DNA of 24,000 bases. Origin: RGIG5270 sp045538635 (GTDB taxonomy: Bacteria > Verrucomicrobiota > Lentisphaeria > Victivallales > Victivallaceae). Numbering within the stretch: position 1 is the first letter of the stretch; each line of letters opens with the position of its first letter. The stretch covers positions 1-24,000 of the forward strand of contig JAZSRU010000041.1 of NCBI GenBank assembly GCA_045538635.1. The letters are read 5' to 3'. The position numbers were made by a program, and so were the translations under genes. The notes under the pieces are model-generated. The model searched no databases. It saw nothing but the letters and a program-made list of their open reading frames with translations, and was not told where the DNA came from. Below are positions 7,906-15,719 of the stretch, piece by piece.

Positions 7906-10229
7906 TTTTTATCGTTTATTTTTATGAATTCCACTTTGTCACAATAAATTTGAATATCAGGATCATCAAATTTTTTGTTTCCCGGAGTTTTGCGCATGAT
8001 TCCACCGAAGAAAAAGAGCAATCCGGGCTTAATCCTGAAAGTTCCGAGATCACAGGGAATATATTTTGCACCTGAAATATCATCGCATGGGACACCTTTG
8101 TATTTCTGAACTTTTGCCGCGGCATCCCATGTACCGAGATTGAAATAAAAAGTTTCGCCTTTGGGTGCATTGGTACGGATATAAGCGACAATTTTATAAT
8201 CGCCCTCTTTCACATTGCGGGGAACATGAAAATTCATCACCCAGCTTTTATTGACATGCATGGCTTTGGCTCTGCCTTTACTTGCGGCGGGGTCACGAAC
8301 AGCTTTACCTTTTATTACTTTATTATCAATTACAATCGGCGCATTGGGGTCATTTTTGCGTTTCAAATAAACCTGATATTCAGCGAAACCGTTTTTAGCA
8401 GTCTTCCAGATACCGTTCTGAAGTTCGGCGACACGGGCTTTGGTTTCAGGAGTATCTGCAAGCATTGCAGCTACAGTCATAAGAGCATCAAGTTCTTTTA
8501 TATCAGATTCTTTTATACTCGCATATTGGGCTTCAAAATCCAAAAGTCCTGTAGTCCAGTAATTGTGAACCGTACCTTTGGGACAGGCGATGGCATCCTT
8601 ATTTTTTTCAGATGCAAGATACTGTTTGAATTTGTCAGTTGACCAGTAAAGTTTCTCACATTTTTTGAAAAATGCCTTGACTGTATCGCCTGCTTTACCG
8701 TAATAATTATTGAAATATTCATCAATGATTTTGTTGCCGTCAGCATTTTTGTCATAAGCAAGACGCATGGCAAGATAAGCATCAAGTTTACAGTAAGTCA
8801 TGTCAGCTTCAATAAACATGCCTTTGATACCGTCATTGACAAACTCACTGAACATTGCGGCAGTCTGCCACGGATAAACGTCAATAAACGGAGTGTAATC
8901 ACCATAATGAAATCTGCCGTCCCATGTACCTGCATTGAAAAGATAAGTCCACAAAGTCAACGGACGCTTTTTACCCTCTTTTTCAATCCATTTTTTATAC
9001 ATTGAATACTGGCGTTCACGAACGAGCGGATGCCACCATGAATAAACAACCGGACAGAGCTGAACAGAAACATTGTCTGCAAGTTTTACATTTTCAGGAT
9101 ATTTGTAAGTTTCAATATATGCAAGTGTCGAAACACCTGACCGCTTATCAATTTTTGCCGCAGTTTCTGCAACATCGGAAATAAATTTGAATTTGATTGC
9201 AGAACTGTCAAGGCTTTTTCCTTTCACAGTGCCTTTTTTACAGTTTTCACACTGACAGTAACCGTAAGGGACATCGGAATTCTGAATAGGATAATAAAAA
9301 GGAATGCCTTCATAAGTGCGTATTTTTCCCCTTCCCCAGCCGCCGGGAACAGTTTGACCTTTGAGATAAGTTACAGTTTCATCCGCAAAAAATTTAATTG
9401 TTTCAGGATTGCTGTAACAGAGCTGCGGCGGCACATCACGATCAGCAGGATATGCCTGCGCCAGAATCGAATCTTTTCCGTAATGATCCGGCTTCTGTGC
9501 GAAAAGTTCAGGCTTATAACCTTTGAACAAAGATTTCAAATGCGGCTGTTTGGCAGGACGGAAATGTTTATAGTAAATTGTATACATATTGTGCGAACTG
9601 CGTCCGTAATGGCTCATCATGCGCCAACGGAAACGCCAGAGAAAAAGGTCTCGGCGAGAGGCTTTTTTATCAATATTGATACTCGGCCAGACTTCACGAA
9701 AAGCATCACAAGGCGGAACATTTATACGATTTTTGACCTCAACAGTCAAAGTTTTGCGAGGGACAAAACAGGTATCTTTATCCATTACGCCATAAAAACG
9801 CACTCCGCATTCATCTTCAAGAAAATCATAAACCGCCAGCAACGGAGAATAAATATCATAATCCATATTGGGCCATCCTTTGCGGTTTATATAATCAACC
9901 TTACGCCGTGCAGTTGAATCAAATCCTGTAAGATAAATCTTATTGCCTTCGCATTTGACAATAGTTTCGGCAGATGGTTTAATATCTGCGCCTTTGATAA
10001 TTATTTGAACAAGACTGCCTTTGTAATCACCGTTAACAACTTGCAGTTCTGTCCCGCTTATCATTTTCAGATGATGATTGAGTTCATAAGCTCCGAGCTG
10101 TGCGGCGCAAGTCGGATTATTTTCAAGCACAATAACAGCTTTGGGAGTTCCATTATCAATCAAAGTAAGCGGTGCGCCGAAAACAAAAGCACCGATACAC
10201 AATAAAAATACAATAAATTTACTTTTCAT
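7902..10229 (-). CDS. Secreted DUF4838 domain protein, probably glycan-active
   Basis: This 775-residue protein begins with a clear signal peptide (MKSKFIVFLLCIGAFVFG, cleavage near residue 18-19). Residues from about 20 to 150 resemble the small alpha/beta domain found before catalytic domains in GH20, GH67 and GH115-type enzymes. The central part contains YGYCQCENCKKG with C325, C327 and C330, a hallmark I associate with DUF4838 (PF16126). The C-terminal 150 residues look beta-rich, possibly a carbohydrate-binding module. DUF4838 proteins are thought to act on glycans but, to my knowledge, lack a well-defined reaction. A GGGA ribosome site precedes the ATG. The gene follows the pseudopilin gene by 11 bases and overlaps the oxidoreductase gene. 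It is likely exported to the periplasm or surface. Confidence 0.85.
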   Translation of the reverse strand: MKSKFIVFLLCIGAFVFGAPLTLIDNGTPKAVIVLENNPTCAAQLGAYELNHHLKMISGTELQVVNGDYKGSLVQIIIKGADIKPSAETIVKCEGNKIYLTGFDSTARRKVDYINRKGWPNMDYDIYSPLLAVYDFLEDECGVRFYGVMDKDTCFVPRKTLTVEVKNRINVPPCDAFREVWPSINIDKKASRRDLFLWRFRWRMMSHYGRSSHNMYTIYYKHFRPAKQPHLKSLFKGYKPELFAQKPDHYGKDSILAQAYPADRDVPPQLCYSNPETIKFFADETVTYLKGQTVPGGWGRGKIRTYEGIPFYYPIQNSDVPYGYCQCENCKKGTVKGKSLDSSAIKFKFISDVAETAAKIDKRSGVSTLAYIETYKYPENVKLADNVSVQLCPVVYSWWHPLVRERQYSMYKKWIEKEGKKRPLTLWTYLFNAGTWDGRFHYGDYTPFIDVYPWQTAAMFSEFVNDGIKGMFIEADMTYCKLDAYLAMRLAYDKNADGNKIIDEYFNNYYGKAGDTVKAFFKKCEKLYWSTDKFKQYLASEKNKDAIACPKGTVHNYWTTGLLDFEAQYASIKESDIKELDALMTVAAMLADTPETKARVAELQNGIWKTAKNGFAEYQVYLKRKNDPNAPIVIDNKVIKGKAVRDPAASKGRAKAMHVNKSWVMNFHVPRNVKEGDYKIVAYIRTNAPKGETFYFNLGTWDAAAKVQKYKGVPCDDISGAKYIPCDLGTFRIKPGLLFFFGGIMRKTPGNKKFDDPDIQIYCDKVEFIKINDKK

Positions 10230-10240
10230 ATAATGTCCCT

Positions 10241-11038
10241 TCAGTTTGAAAGTGGTGCTGTTTTATTGAATTTCACCCCGTAATACAAAGCATACTGACC
10301 ATTACCGAGTCCGCTGGCAATACCCTCATTATTTGCGGTATCATCAGGCATACTTTTGAGCTGGGCATGAGTTTTTCTTTCAGCGTGACCGTCAACATAA
10401 GCAACGTTGGTCGAAGCACTATTGGATGATGCCGGAGCAGTAGCAGTGGCATCTGCACGTTTTTCGCCACCGCTGCTGTGACGATATGAAAAATAATTGA
10501 TAGATGTAGCTCTGTAAGAACCTCTCTGATTTGATTCTCCGATAAAAATAGCCTGCGAAGGACTGTAGACAGAATCAAGCTTTCTGGCAAAATATACTTT
10601 CAGCCAATTATCTGAAGAGCCGCTGCCGGTAACATAAGGATTGACCGTATAATGGGTATATTTAAACTGACCGTCTGCTGTACCGAAAGGATCTTTTTCC
10701 GCAGGACAGACAAAAGTACCTTTGGTCGCATTATTCACTCCGGAAAAAATCGGTCCGTAAGATGGATTCAACGGCTGTCCTGTATCATAAGCATTACCGG
10801 AAAGTTTGCAGAACCACGAATTCTGATCCCCCGCCGGATTTTGGGCATGAACGATCCAGTCATCATAATCTGCGGAATACAATGTTCCTGCCAAACCGAT
10901 TGTTTTCATATTATTCAAACAGGCGGCACTGCGAGCTCTGGCTCTTGCGCTGTTAAGTGCGGGGAGCAGCATACCTGCAAGAATTGCGATAATTGCAATT
11001 ACAACCAGAAGTTCAATGAGAGTGAATGTTTTTTTCAT
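10241..11038 (-). CDS. Prepilin-type N-methylation domain protein (pseudopilin-like)
   Basis: The N-terminus MKKTFTLIELLVVIAIIA is a type IV pilin/type II pseudopilin signal with Glu at +5 of the mature chain and a hydrophobic helix of about 20 residues. The residue before the cleavage site is Thr, not the usual Gly. The rest (265 residues in all) is a globular domain with two widely spaced cysteines in the middle region and a late NVAYVDGHAERK segment like the H-x9-DG C-terminal motif of DUF1559-type proteins. Such proteins are abundant in Lentisphaerae and Planctomycetes, and their role is unclear: surface attachment, secretion or glycan handling have been proposed. AAAGGAA precedes the start. 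It sits between the DUF4434 gene (12 bases) and the DUF4838 gene (11 bases), so it is almost certainly co-transcribed with them. Confidence 0.88.
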   Translation of the reverse strand: MKKTFTLIELLVVIAIIAILAGMLLPALNSARARARSAACLNNMKTIGLAGTLYSADYDDWIVHAQNPAGDQNSWFCKLSGNAYDTGQPLNPSYGPIFSGVNNATKGTFVCPAEKDPFGTADGQFKYTHYTVNPYVTGSGSSDNWLKVYFARKLDSVYSPSQAIFIGESNQRGSYRATSINYFSYRHSSGGEKRADATATAPASSNSASTNVAYVDGHAERKTHAQLKSMPDDTANNEGIASGLGNGQYALYYGVKFNKTAPLSN

Positions 11039-11050
11039 TTTCCGTTCCTT

Positions 11051-11971
11051 TCATTTGTTATTGAGAAGTTCGTTGCGATATTCCATGTAACGGTCAAAAA
11101 GTCCGTGTGCTGACTGATACATAGAGTTGGGACTCATAAAATGTGAAAATTCAAACGTGATTGCCTTGTCAACACCGCATTTGCCTGCGGCATCAAGTTT
11201 CAGCTTCATTTTCTCCCATTTTATCGGCAGAAAATGTATCGGCATATCACGGTCGAAGCTTTCGCAATTCGTCCAGCTTTTCATGCCGTATTTTTTGGCT
11301 AAATTAAGATTGATCTCCAGATAATCAGGCAATTCTTCATACAAACAGTGACCGTCCTGAAATGCGACAATATCAACCGCGCCCTGAATCTCCGAAAGAA
11401 TCATGTTCCATGCTTTTTCATGTTCAGCAATAGTAGCGGCATTTCCCGGACATGCCTTGATACCTGCAATATAAGGAGAAATAAGCGTCGGCAGATTACC
11501 TGAAATATTTTTCACAAAATTACCCAAATCACGGTACAAATGCGCCATTCCGATCGAACCTCTGGAAATTTCACAATTCAAATACCAGCCTTTAAAACTT
11601 TTGTGATGTCCGTATTTCGCCCATACTTCGTCTGCAACCGCTTTTGAAAGTTCAAGTTCCCGTTTGCATTCGCCATTGTGCCAGTAAACACCGGAATCGT
11701 ACAGCCCGAAGTAAAAAGCCATATCATATTTGTCAGCCAGTCGCAGAAACAGATCGACCAAATCCAGCGGAGGATTATAACAATGCTCATTCTTCATCAG
11801 AAATTGAGACGGATAAGTTATAAAACGCTTGTGTCCGCAGCGAATAAGGATGACAGTATCTATTCCCGCCGTTTTCATGCAGGCAAAATCTCTGTCCCAC
11901 TCCTTCTCTCCCCAATTCTGATGAGGAATATCATGACTGATTTCATCAAGAAAAGTACCTGTTACCAACAT
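11051..11971 (-). CDS. DUF4434 TIM-barrel protein, glycosidase-like
   Basis: The N-terminal segment MLVTGTFLDEISHDIPHQNWG followed by RDFACMKTAGIDTVILIRCG matches what I know of the DUF4434 family (PF14488), a TIM-barrel fold related to glycoside hydrolases. Candidate acidic residues lie in the GWYLNCEIS and AFQDGHCLYEEL segments, as at the strand ends of such barrels. There is no signal peptide, so the 306-residue protein is probably cytoplasmic. The ATG at 11971 is chosen because AAAGGG lies about ten bases upstream and the product starts where the family does; the frame extends to a TTG at 11989. It is the first gene of the four-gene unit below the LacI-type operator. Hydrolysis of an oligosaccharide taken up by the cell is an inference, and no substrate is known. 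Confidence 0.82.
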   Translation of the reverse strand: MLVTGTFLDEISHDIPHQNWGEKEWDRDFACMKTAGIDTVILIRCGHKRFITYPSQFLMKNEHCYNPPLDLVDLFLRLADKYDMAFYFGLYDSGVYWHNGECKRELELSKAVADEVWAKYGHHKSFKGWYLNCEISRGSIGMAHLYRDLGNFVKNISGNLPTLISPYIAGIKACPGNAATIAEHEKAWNMILSEIQGAVDIVAFQDGHCLYEELPDYLEINLNLAKKYGMKSWTNCESFDRDMPIHFLPIKWEKMKLKLDAAGKCGVDKAITFEFSHFMSPNSMYQSAHGLFDRYMEYRNELLNNK

Positions 11972-12002
11972 TTTCAAAACCCTTTGCAAATTAATTTGTT
12001 AC

Positions 12003-12032
12003 AAAATATGGAAACGATTCCACACTTTACAA
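12003..12032 (-). promoter_or_regulatory. Promoter of the DUF4434-DUF4838 operon
   Basis: On the minus strand TTGTAA (12032-12027) is followed 17-18 bases later by ATATTT/TATTTT (12009-12003). The spacer is occupied by the LacI-family operator, the classic arrangement for repression by occlusion. The first codon of the DUF4434 gene is about 30 bases downstream. Confidence 0.5.
12009..12022. promoter_or_regulatory. LacI-family operator
   Basis: TGGAAACGATTCCA is palindromic except at two bases either side of the central CG. It fits the LacI/GalR/CcpA-type pattern TGnAAnCGnTTnCA exactly. It lies between the end of the LacI-type regulator gene and the DUF4434 operon, inside the promoter spacer, so it is the likely binding site of that regulator. 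Confidence 0.75.
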
Positions 12033-12089
12033 TAATTTATCACAGAAAATAAAAATATCAATATCGGAAAACAAAAAAAATCAGTAATT

Positions 12090-13073
12090 TTATATTTTAC
12101 AAATACTCTCACCCTGCATAAGAGTAAATCCGGTTTCAGTGAACAGCGGGAAATTTTTGCCTTTGCTCTGCACAAAACGGGTCACTGCATCAAGCATTGC
12201 ATTATAGTCAAATTCATAATAAATCGGAGGCGGATTAAAACCCTTTAATGTATTATTTCCCTCAAATCCGATAAAGGAAATATCTTTTCCAATCGCAACA
12301 CCAAGCTCACGGCAAGCCGTATAAAATGCAATTTCAGCAAAAACAGTCCAGCCGAAAACAGCAGTATACTCATTCTTTTGCAGCAGTTTTTTTATTGCCT
12401 GTTTATCAAACTCATACTCTTGAGAAAATACACAGTCACGCTCAATATCAAAATCCAGTTCAAAATCTCTTATTGCCTCCTGCATTCCTTCAAGCGCACT
12501 CGAAAAATGCAATGTACTCAAATCTGAAGTATTTATACGAAAGTCAAGTCCGACATAAGCTATTTTGCGATGCCCCTGCTCCACCAACGTTTTAATACAG
12601 TTATATACCGCTTTTTTATGCGGACTGATAATACTCGGAATATTATCACGGCGGCCGAAAATGTTCAAGACCGGAATATTTTTGCTTATTGCATTCTGAA
12701 ATGCCCCCATTTGAGCATCAGTAATATTGATGGCCAATATCATTTCCACAGGATAAGCCGTAAGTGCATCAATCTGTTCCGGAGTGCCGCCAAGAACAAA
12801 TTGCCATGAATACTTCAAATAACTCAACCTCGAAATCAGCATCGGAATAAATTCAAACTGATTGGTATTGATATACGGCACAACAACTCCGACAGTATGT
12901 GATGAACCCGTTTTCAAAGATACTGCACGTTTGGACGGCTGCCAATGGTGCAGACGTGCATATTCAATGATCTCCTTGCGCAAATCTTCACGGATATAAC
13001 CGGAATTATTGATTGCACGCGAGACCATGCTTATACTTATTCCAAAATGTTCTGCAATATCTTTAATAGTCAT
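12090..13073 (-). CDS. LacI-family transcriptional regulator
   Basis: This 327-residue repressor-type protein has an N-terminal helix-turn-helix (TIKDIAEHFGISISMVSRAIN) and the hinge region (WQPSKRAVSLKTG), then a periplasmic-binding-protein-like effector domain from about residue 58 with typical strands such as SSHTVGVVVPYI and GHRKIAYVGLD. The ATG at 13073 places TIKDIA right after Met, as in the family; the frame extends two codons to a TTG. No clear ribosome site is seen. It is transcribed in the same direction as the DUF4434 operon, and a matching operator lies in the gap that follows. The effector is presumably a sugar released by the operon products, but this cannot be told from the sequence. 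Confidence 0.92.
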   Translation of the reverse strand: MTIKDIAEHFGISISMVSRAINNSGYIREDLRKEIIEYARLHHWQPSKRAVSLKTGSSHTVGVVVPYINTNQFEFIPMLISRLSYLKYSWQFVLGGTPEQIDALTAYPVEMILAINITDAQMGAFQNAISKNIPVLNIFGRRDNIPSIISPHKKAVYNCIKTLVEQGHRKIAYVGLDFRINTSDLSTLHFSSALEGMQEAIRDFELDFDIERDCVFSQEYEFDKQAIKKLLQKNEYTAVFGWTVFAEIAFYTACRELGVAIGKDISFIGFEGNNTLKGFNPPPIYYEFDYNAMLDAVTRFVQSKGKNFPLFTETGFTLMQGESICKI

Positions 13074-13173
13074 TTTCAATCAGAAATTTTCAATAAAAAA
13101 TGATAAAAAACAAGGCTGTGTTCTAAAAGCAGACTGATTTGGACTTTGCACTAAATAAGAATGCTTTTTATCA

Positions 13174-13202
13174 TTGAGTTTAATTTTATTCTTTTCTATG
13201 AT
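13174..13202 (+). promoter_or_regulatory. Orphan promoter-like sequence
   Basis: TTGAGT (13174-13179) and TATGAT (13197-13202) are 17 bases apart on the plus strand. No plus-strand gene follows; the hairpin at 13370-13406 could end such a transcript. It may be fortuitous in AT-rich DNA. Confidence 0.3.
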
Positions 13203-13324
13203 ATGGGATTATATTTACAAAAGAATTGATTACTATTAAAAGGTTTGGAAAAAGATGAGGGGGTTCCGCCGTCGCCGAAGGCTATGGCGGGACAAGACAG
13301 GAGGGGAAGAAAAGAACCATATAA

Positions 13325-13380
13325 AAAGGCGGGTGGAACGCCAAAAGGTTTTTTCTTCTCCCCCTGCAAAAAATCAGTTA
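13325..13380. repeat. Second copy of the GGCGGGTGGAACGCC intergenic repeat
   Basis: AAAAGGCGGGTGGAACGCC, then a pyrimidine-rich gap and CCCCTGCAAAAAATCAGT, parallels the sequence at 119-175. The shared order of elements in the same orientation, each next to the end of a minus-strand operon, suggests a dispersed repeat instead of chance. Confidence 0.55.
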
Positions 13381-13407
13381 TCTTTTATGACACAACAACT
13401 GATTTTC
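13368..13407 (-). terminator. Terminator of the tpiA operon
   Basis: On the minus strand AAAATCAGTT (13406-13397) pairs perfectly over ten bases with AACTGATTTT (13379-13370), with a 17-base loop and a T-run that continues to 13368. It lies 11 bases past the tpiA stop. The plus strand also ends in TTTTCTT, so it may act in both directions. Confidence 0.65.
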
Positions 13408-13417
13408 TTAAATCGCC

Positions 13418-14200
13418 TTATTTGTTTTTTGCACCGGCGATGGCGTTTTCGATCAGAGCAGTGAAGCTGTCAGCTTTGAGAGCTGCGCCGCCGATAAGAC
13501 CGCCGTCAATATCAGCCTGACCGACGAGAGCTTCAGCGTTTTCAGCTTTCATGCTGCCGCCGTACTGAATGATAATTTTGTCAGCGACATCTTTGCCGTA
13601 TTTGTCTGCGAGGAAAGAACGGATGTATTTGTGAGTTTCTTCTGCGATATCGGGAGTAGCAGTTTTGCCGGTACCGATTGCCCAGACGGGTTCATAAGCG
13701 AGAATGATTTTTTCCATATCAGCAGCGGAAATATCTTTCAGACCGCCGTCGAGCTGGGTAAAAAGAACTTTTTCAGTTGCGCCGGATTCGCGTTCTTCAA
13801 GAAGTTCACCGATGCAGACAATGGGTTTAAGATCATTTTTGAGAGCGGCTTTGAGACGGAGATTGACGGTTTCATCAGTTTCGCCGAAATACTGGCGGCG
13901 TTCGCTGTGACCGATAATAACATATTCAACACCGAGTTCTTTGAGCATATTTCCTGCGATTTCACCGGTAAATGCGCCATTATCAGCCCAGTGGATATTC
14001 TGAGCGCCGACTTTGATATTTGAACCTTTGGCAGCATCAAGGACGCTGACAAGAGTTGTAAATGGCGGGCAGACGATAATATCAGCGCAGTTGGGGCAAA
14101 TATTTTTGGTTGATTCTTTGAGAGCTTCAACGAGAGCTTTGCCTTCGGAAGCGGCTTTGTTCATTTTCCAGTTACCGGCGATAACGACTTTGCGTGCCAT
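13418..14200 (-). CDS. tpiA: Triosephosphate isomerase
   Basis: TpiA interconverts dihydroxyacetone phosphate and glyceraldehyde 3-phosphate in glycolysis. The active site is complete: N10 and K12 in AGNWKMNK, H98 in IIGHSERRQ, E170 in AYEPVWAIGTGK, and the phosphate-gripping IQYGGSMK and GGLIGGAALK segments. At 260 residues it is a full TIM barrel. AAAGGAG lies seven bases before the ATG. It follows the GNAT gene by 27 bases and ends the operon that begins with the L,D-transpeptidase gene, with a terminator directly after. Confidence 0.98.
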   Translation of the reverse strand: MARKVVIAGNWKMNKAASEGKALVEALKESTKNICPNCADIIVCPPFTTLVSVLDAAKGSNIKVGAQNIHWADNGAFTGEIAGNMLKELGVEYVIIGHSERRQYFGETDETVNLRLKAALKNDLKPIVCIGELLEERESGATEKVLFTQLDGGLKDISAADMEKIILAYEPVWAIGTGKTATPDIAEETHKYIRSFLADKYGKDVADKIIIQYGGSMKAENAEALVGQADIDGGLIGGAALKADSFTALIENAIAGAKNK

Positions 14201-14227
14201 AATTTTTCTCCTTTGTTTGGTTATATT

Positions 14228-14701
14228 TTATTCAGGTTGGATTTCATGCAGGACGGCGATTTCGTCACAACATTCGCGCTTGGCGCACTTAACGCAATCG
14301 CTCCATATTTTTTCGGGAAAAAGTTCTTTTTCAACAATATCAAAACCGAGTTTTTTGAAAAATTCAGTCTGATATGTGAGCGCAAAAACCCGGATCGTCT
14401 TTTGTGTATTTTTAAAAGTTCCGAGCTGAAATTCAATCATTTTCCTGCCTATTCCCTGCCCTTTTTTATCAGGATTGACCACCAGAGAGCGAACCTCATA
14501 GAGATCATTGCCGAAATCACGCAGGGCAGAACAGCCTTCAACAATACCATTGATTTCACAAACTGTAAAATTTTTCAGATAAAAAGTAACATCTTCCTCG
14601 TCACGGGCAAGGACAATATGCTGTTCTGAATAAATTTTCAGCAACTCACAAATACGGGATACATCCTTTAATTGAGCGTGACGGATCAACAAATCAGACA
14701 T
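14228..14701 (-). CDS. GNAT acetyltransferase, N-acetylglutamate synthase-like
   Basis: This 157-residue protein is a single GNAT domain. The acetyl-CoA pyrophosphate loop is KKGQGIGRKM near residue 80, preceded by the strand LYEVRSLVVNP. ALTYQTEFFKKLGF and the C-terminal KIWSDCVKCAKRECCDEIAV, with four cysteines, match the short ArgA-type acetyltransferases that make N-acetylglutamate, the first step of arginine synthesis, without the amino-acid-kinase domain of E. coli ArgA. The cysteine cluster is conserved in that subgroup as far as I recall. The start is three bases after the accA stop, with only a weak CGGA-type ribosome site, suggesting translational coupling. Another small-molecule acetyl acceptor is possible. 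Confidence 0.78.
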   Translation of the reverse strand: MSDLLIRHAQLKDVSRICELLKIYSEQHIVLARDEEDVTFYLKNFTVCEINGIVEGCSALRDFGNDLYEVRSLVVNPDKKGQGIGRKMIEFQLGTFKNTQKTIRVFALTYQTEFFKKLGFDIVEKELFPEKIWSDCVKCAKRECCDEIAVLHEIQPE

Positions 14702-14704
14702 TTT

Positions 14705-15706
14705 TCAATTTCCGCTAACTTCAGTATTATCAACTACTTCTTCAACTATTTTTTCAGTCACCTGCCCCATGGCGCGGAATTTATCATAACGCTGATCCTT
14801 CAATTTTGCGGGAGAAAGTTTTGAAAGCTCTTTGAGATGGCGTTCAAGCACTTCCTTCAACATTTCCGCCGCCGCGTCATGATCTTTCTGCGCCCCGCCG
14901 CGGGGTTCAGGGATAATTTCATCAGCAATACCCAACTCCATAAGTTTCTCTGCGGTCAGCTGCAATGCATCAGCCGCCTGAGGAGCAAATTTACGGTCTT
15001 TCCACAAAATCGCGGCACACCCCTCGGGGGTAATAACTGAGTAATAAGCATTTTCCATAATAAGGATCCTGTTGCCGACACCGATACCGATGGCACCTCC
15101 TGAACCGCCTTCGCCGATGACAATGGCAATCACCGGAACTGTCAATGAGAACATATCACGCATATTGGCGGCAATCGCCTCTCCGACATGGCGTTCCTCG
15201 GAAGCAATACCGGGGAATGCCCCGGGAGTATCAATAAAAGTAACGATCGGCACATTTGCCTTTTCTGCAATCTTCATCAAACGGATTGCTTTGCGGTATC
15301 CCTCGGGATGCGGCCAGCCGAAGTTGCGGTAAACATTCGACTTCATATCCCGGCCTTTTTGAGTTCCGATAACCATAACAGGTTTGTTTTTCAAGCGGGC
15401 AAAACCTCCGATGATCGCCTTGTCATCACTGAAACGGCGATCTCCATGAAGCTCAATAAAACTGTTGAAAATCTTTTCAATATAATCCATTGCATAAGGA
15501 CGCTCCGGATGGCGGGCAAGCTGAACGCGCTGCCACGGAGTGAGAGAATCATAGATATCATGCATAGTGGCAGCTATTTTTTCCTGCAACGCATCAATTT
15601 CAGCCTGAACGTCGATTTTGTGATCGATACCGATTTTCTCAAGTTCTTCAAGTTTTTTATTCAACTCAATGATCGGTTTTTCAAAATCCAGATATATTTC
15701 AGCCAT
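14705..15706 (-). CDS. accA: Acetyl-CoA carboxylase carboxyltransferase subunit alpha
   Basis: AccA forms the carboxyltransferase with AccD and moves the carboxyl group from biotin to acetyl-CoA to make malonyl-CoA for fatty acid synthesis. The N-terminus FEKPIIELNKKLEELE and WQRVQLARHPERPYAMDYI are typical. The crotonase-like core contains GTQKGRD, FGWPHPEGYRKAIRLM, FIDTPGAFPG and IGEGGSGGAIGIGVGN. The ATG at 15706 is chosen because AAGGA lies six bases upstream and the product starts like other AccA proteins; the frame extends 25 codons further upstream into the previous gene. The length is 333 residues (E. coli 319). accD is not in the window. It starts 13 bases after the L,D-transpeptidase stop. 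Confidence 0.97.
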   Translation of the reverse strand: MAEIYLDFEKPIIELNKKLEELEKIGIDHKIDVQAEIDALQEKIAATMHDIYDSLTPWQRVQLARHPERPYAMDYIEKIFNSFIELHGDRRFSDDKAIIGGFARLKNKPVMVIGTQKGRDMKSNVYRNFGWPHPEGYRKAIRLMKIAEKANVPIVTFIDTPGAFPGIASEERHVGEAIAANMRDMFSLTVPVIAIVIGEGGSGGAIGIGVGNRILIMENAYYSVITPEGCAAILWKDRKFAPQAADALQLTAEKLMELGIADEIIPEPRGGAQKDHDAAAEMLKEVLERHLKELSKLSPAKLKDQRYDKFRAMGQVTEKIVEEVVDNTEVSGN

Positions 15707-15719
15707 AATAAATCCTTTT

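Larger units (their letters stand above)
13074..13417. other. Gene-free stretch with repeat, plus-strand promoter and terminator
   Basis: The left part (13074-13240) is AT-rich and must hold the regulator's promoter, though no good -35/-10 pair stands out on the minus strand. A plus-strand promoter-like pair is present at 13174-13202. From about 13255 the sequence becomes G/C-rich, with CCGCC/GGCGG inverted segments (13267-13290), a purine-rich tract and the repeat copy at 13325-13380. The tpiA terminator closes the stretch. Short open frames here have no recognisable protein features. Confidence 0.6.

Noticed and set aside
12060..12089. Terminator after the LacI-type gene
   Set aside because: There is a T8 run on the minus strand after ACTGA, but no stem of useful length precedes it.
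13245..13520. 91-codon plus-strand frame with a KKAGGTPKGF segment
   Set aside because: It is read through the intergenic repeat and terminator into the antisense of tpiA. The peptide is a by-product of the repeat; no real domain is seen.
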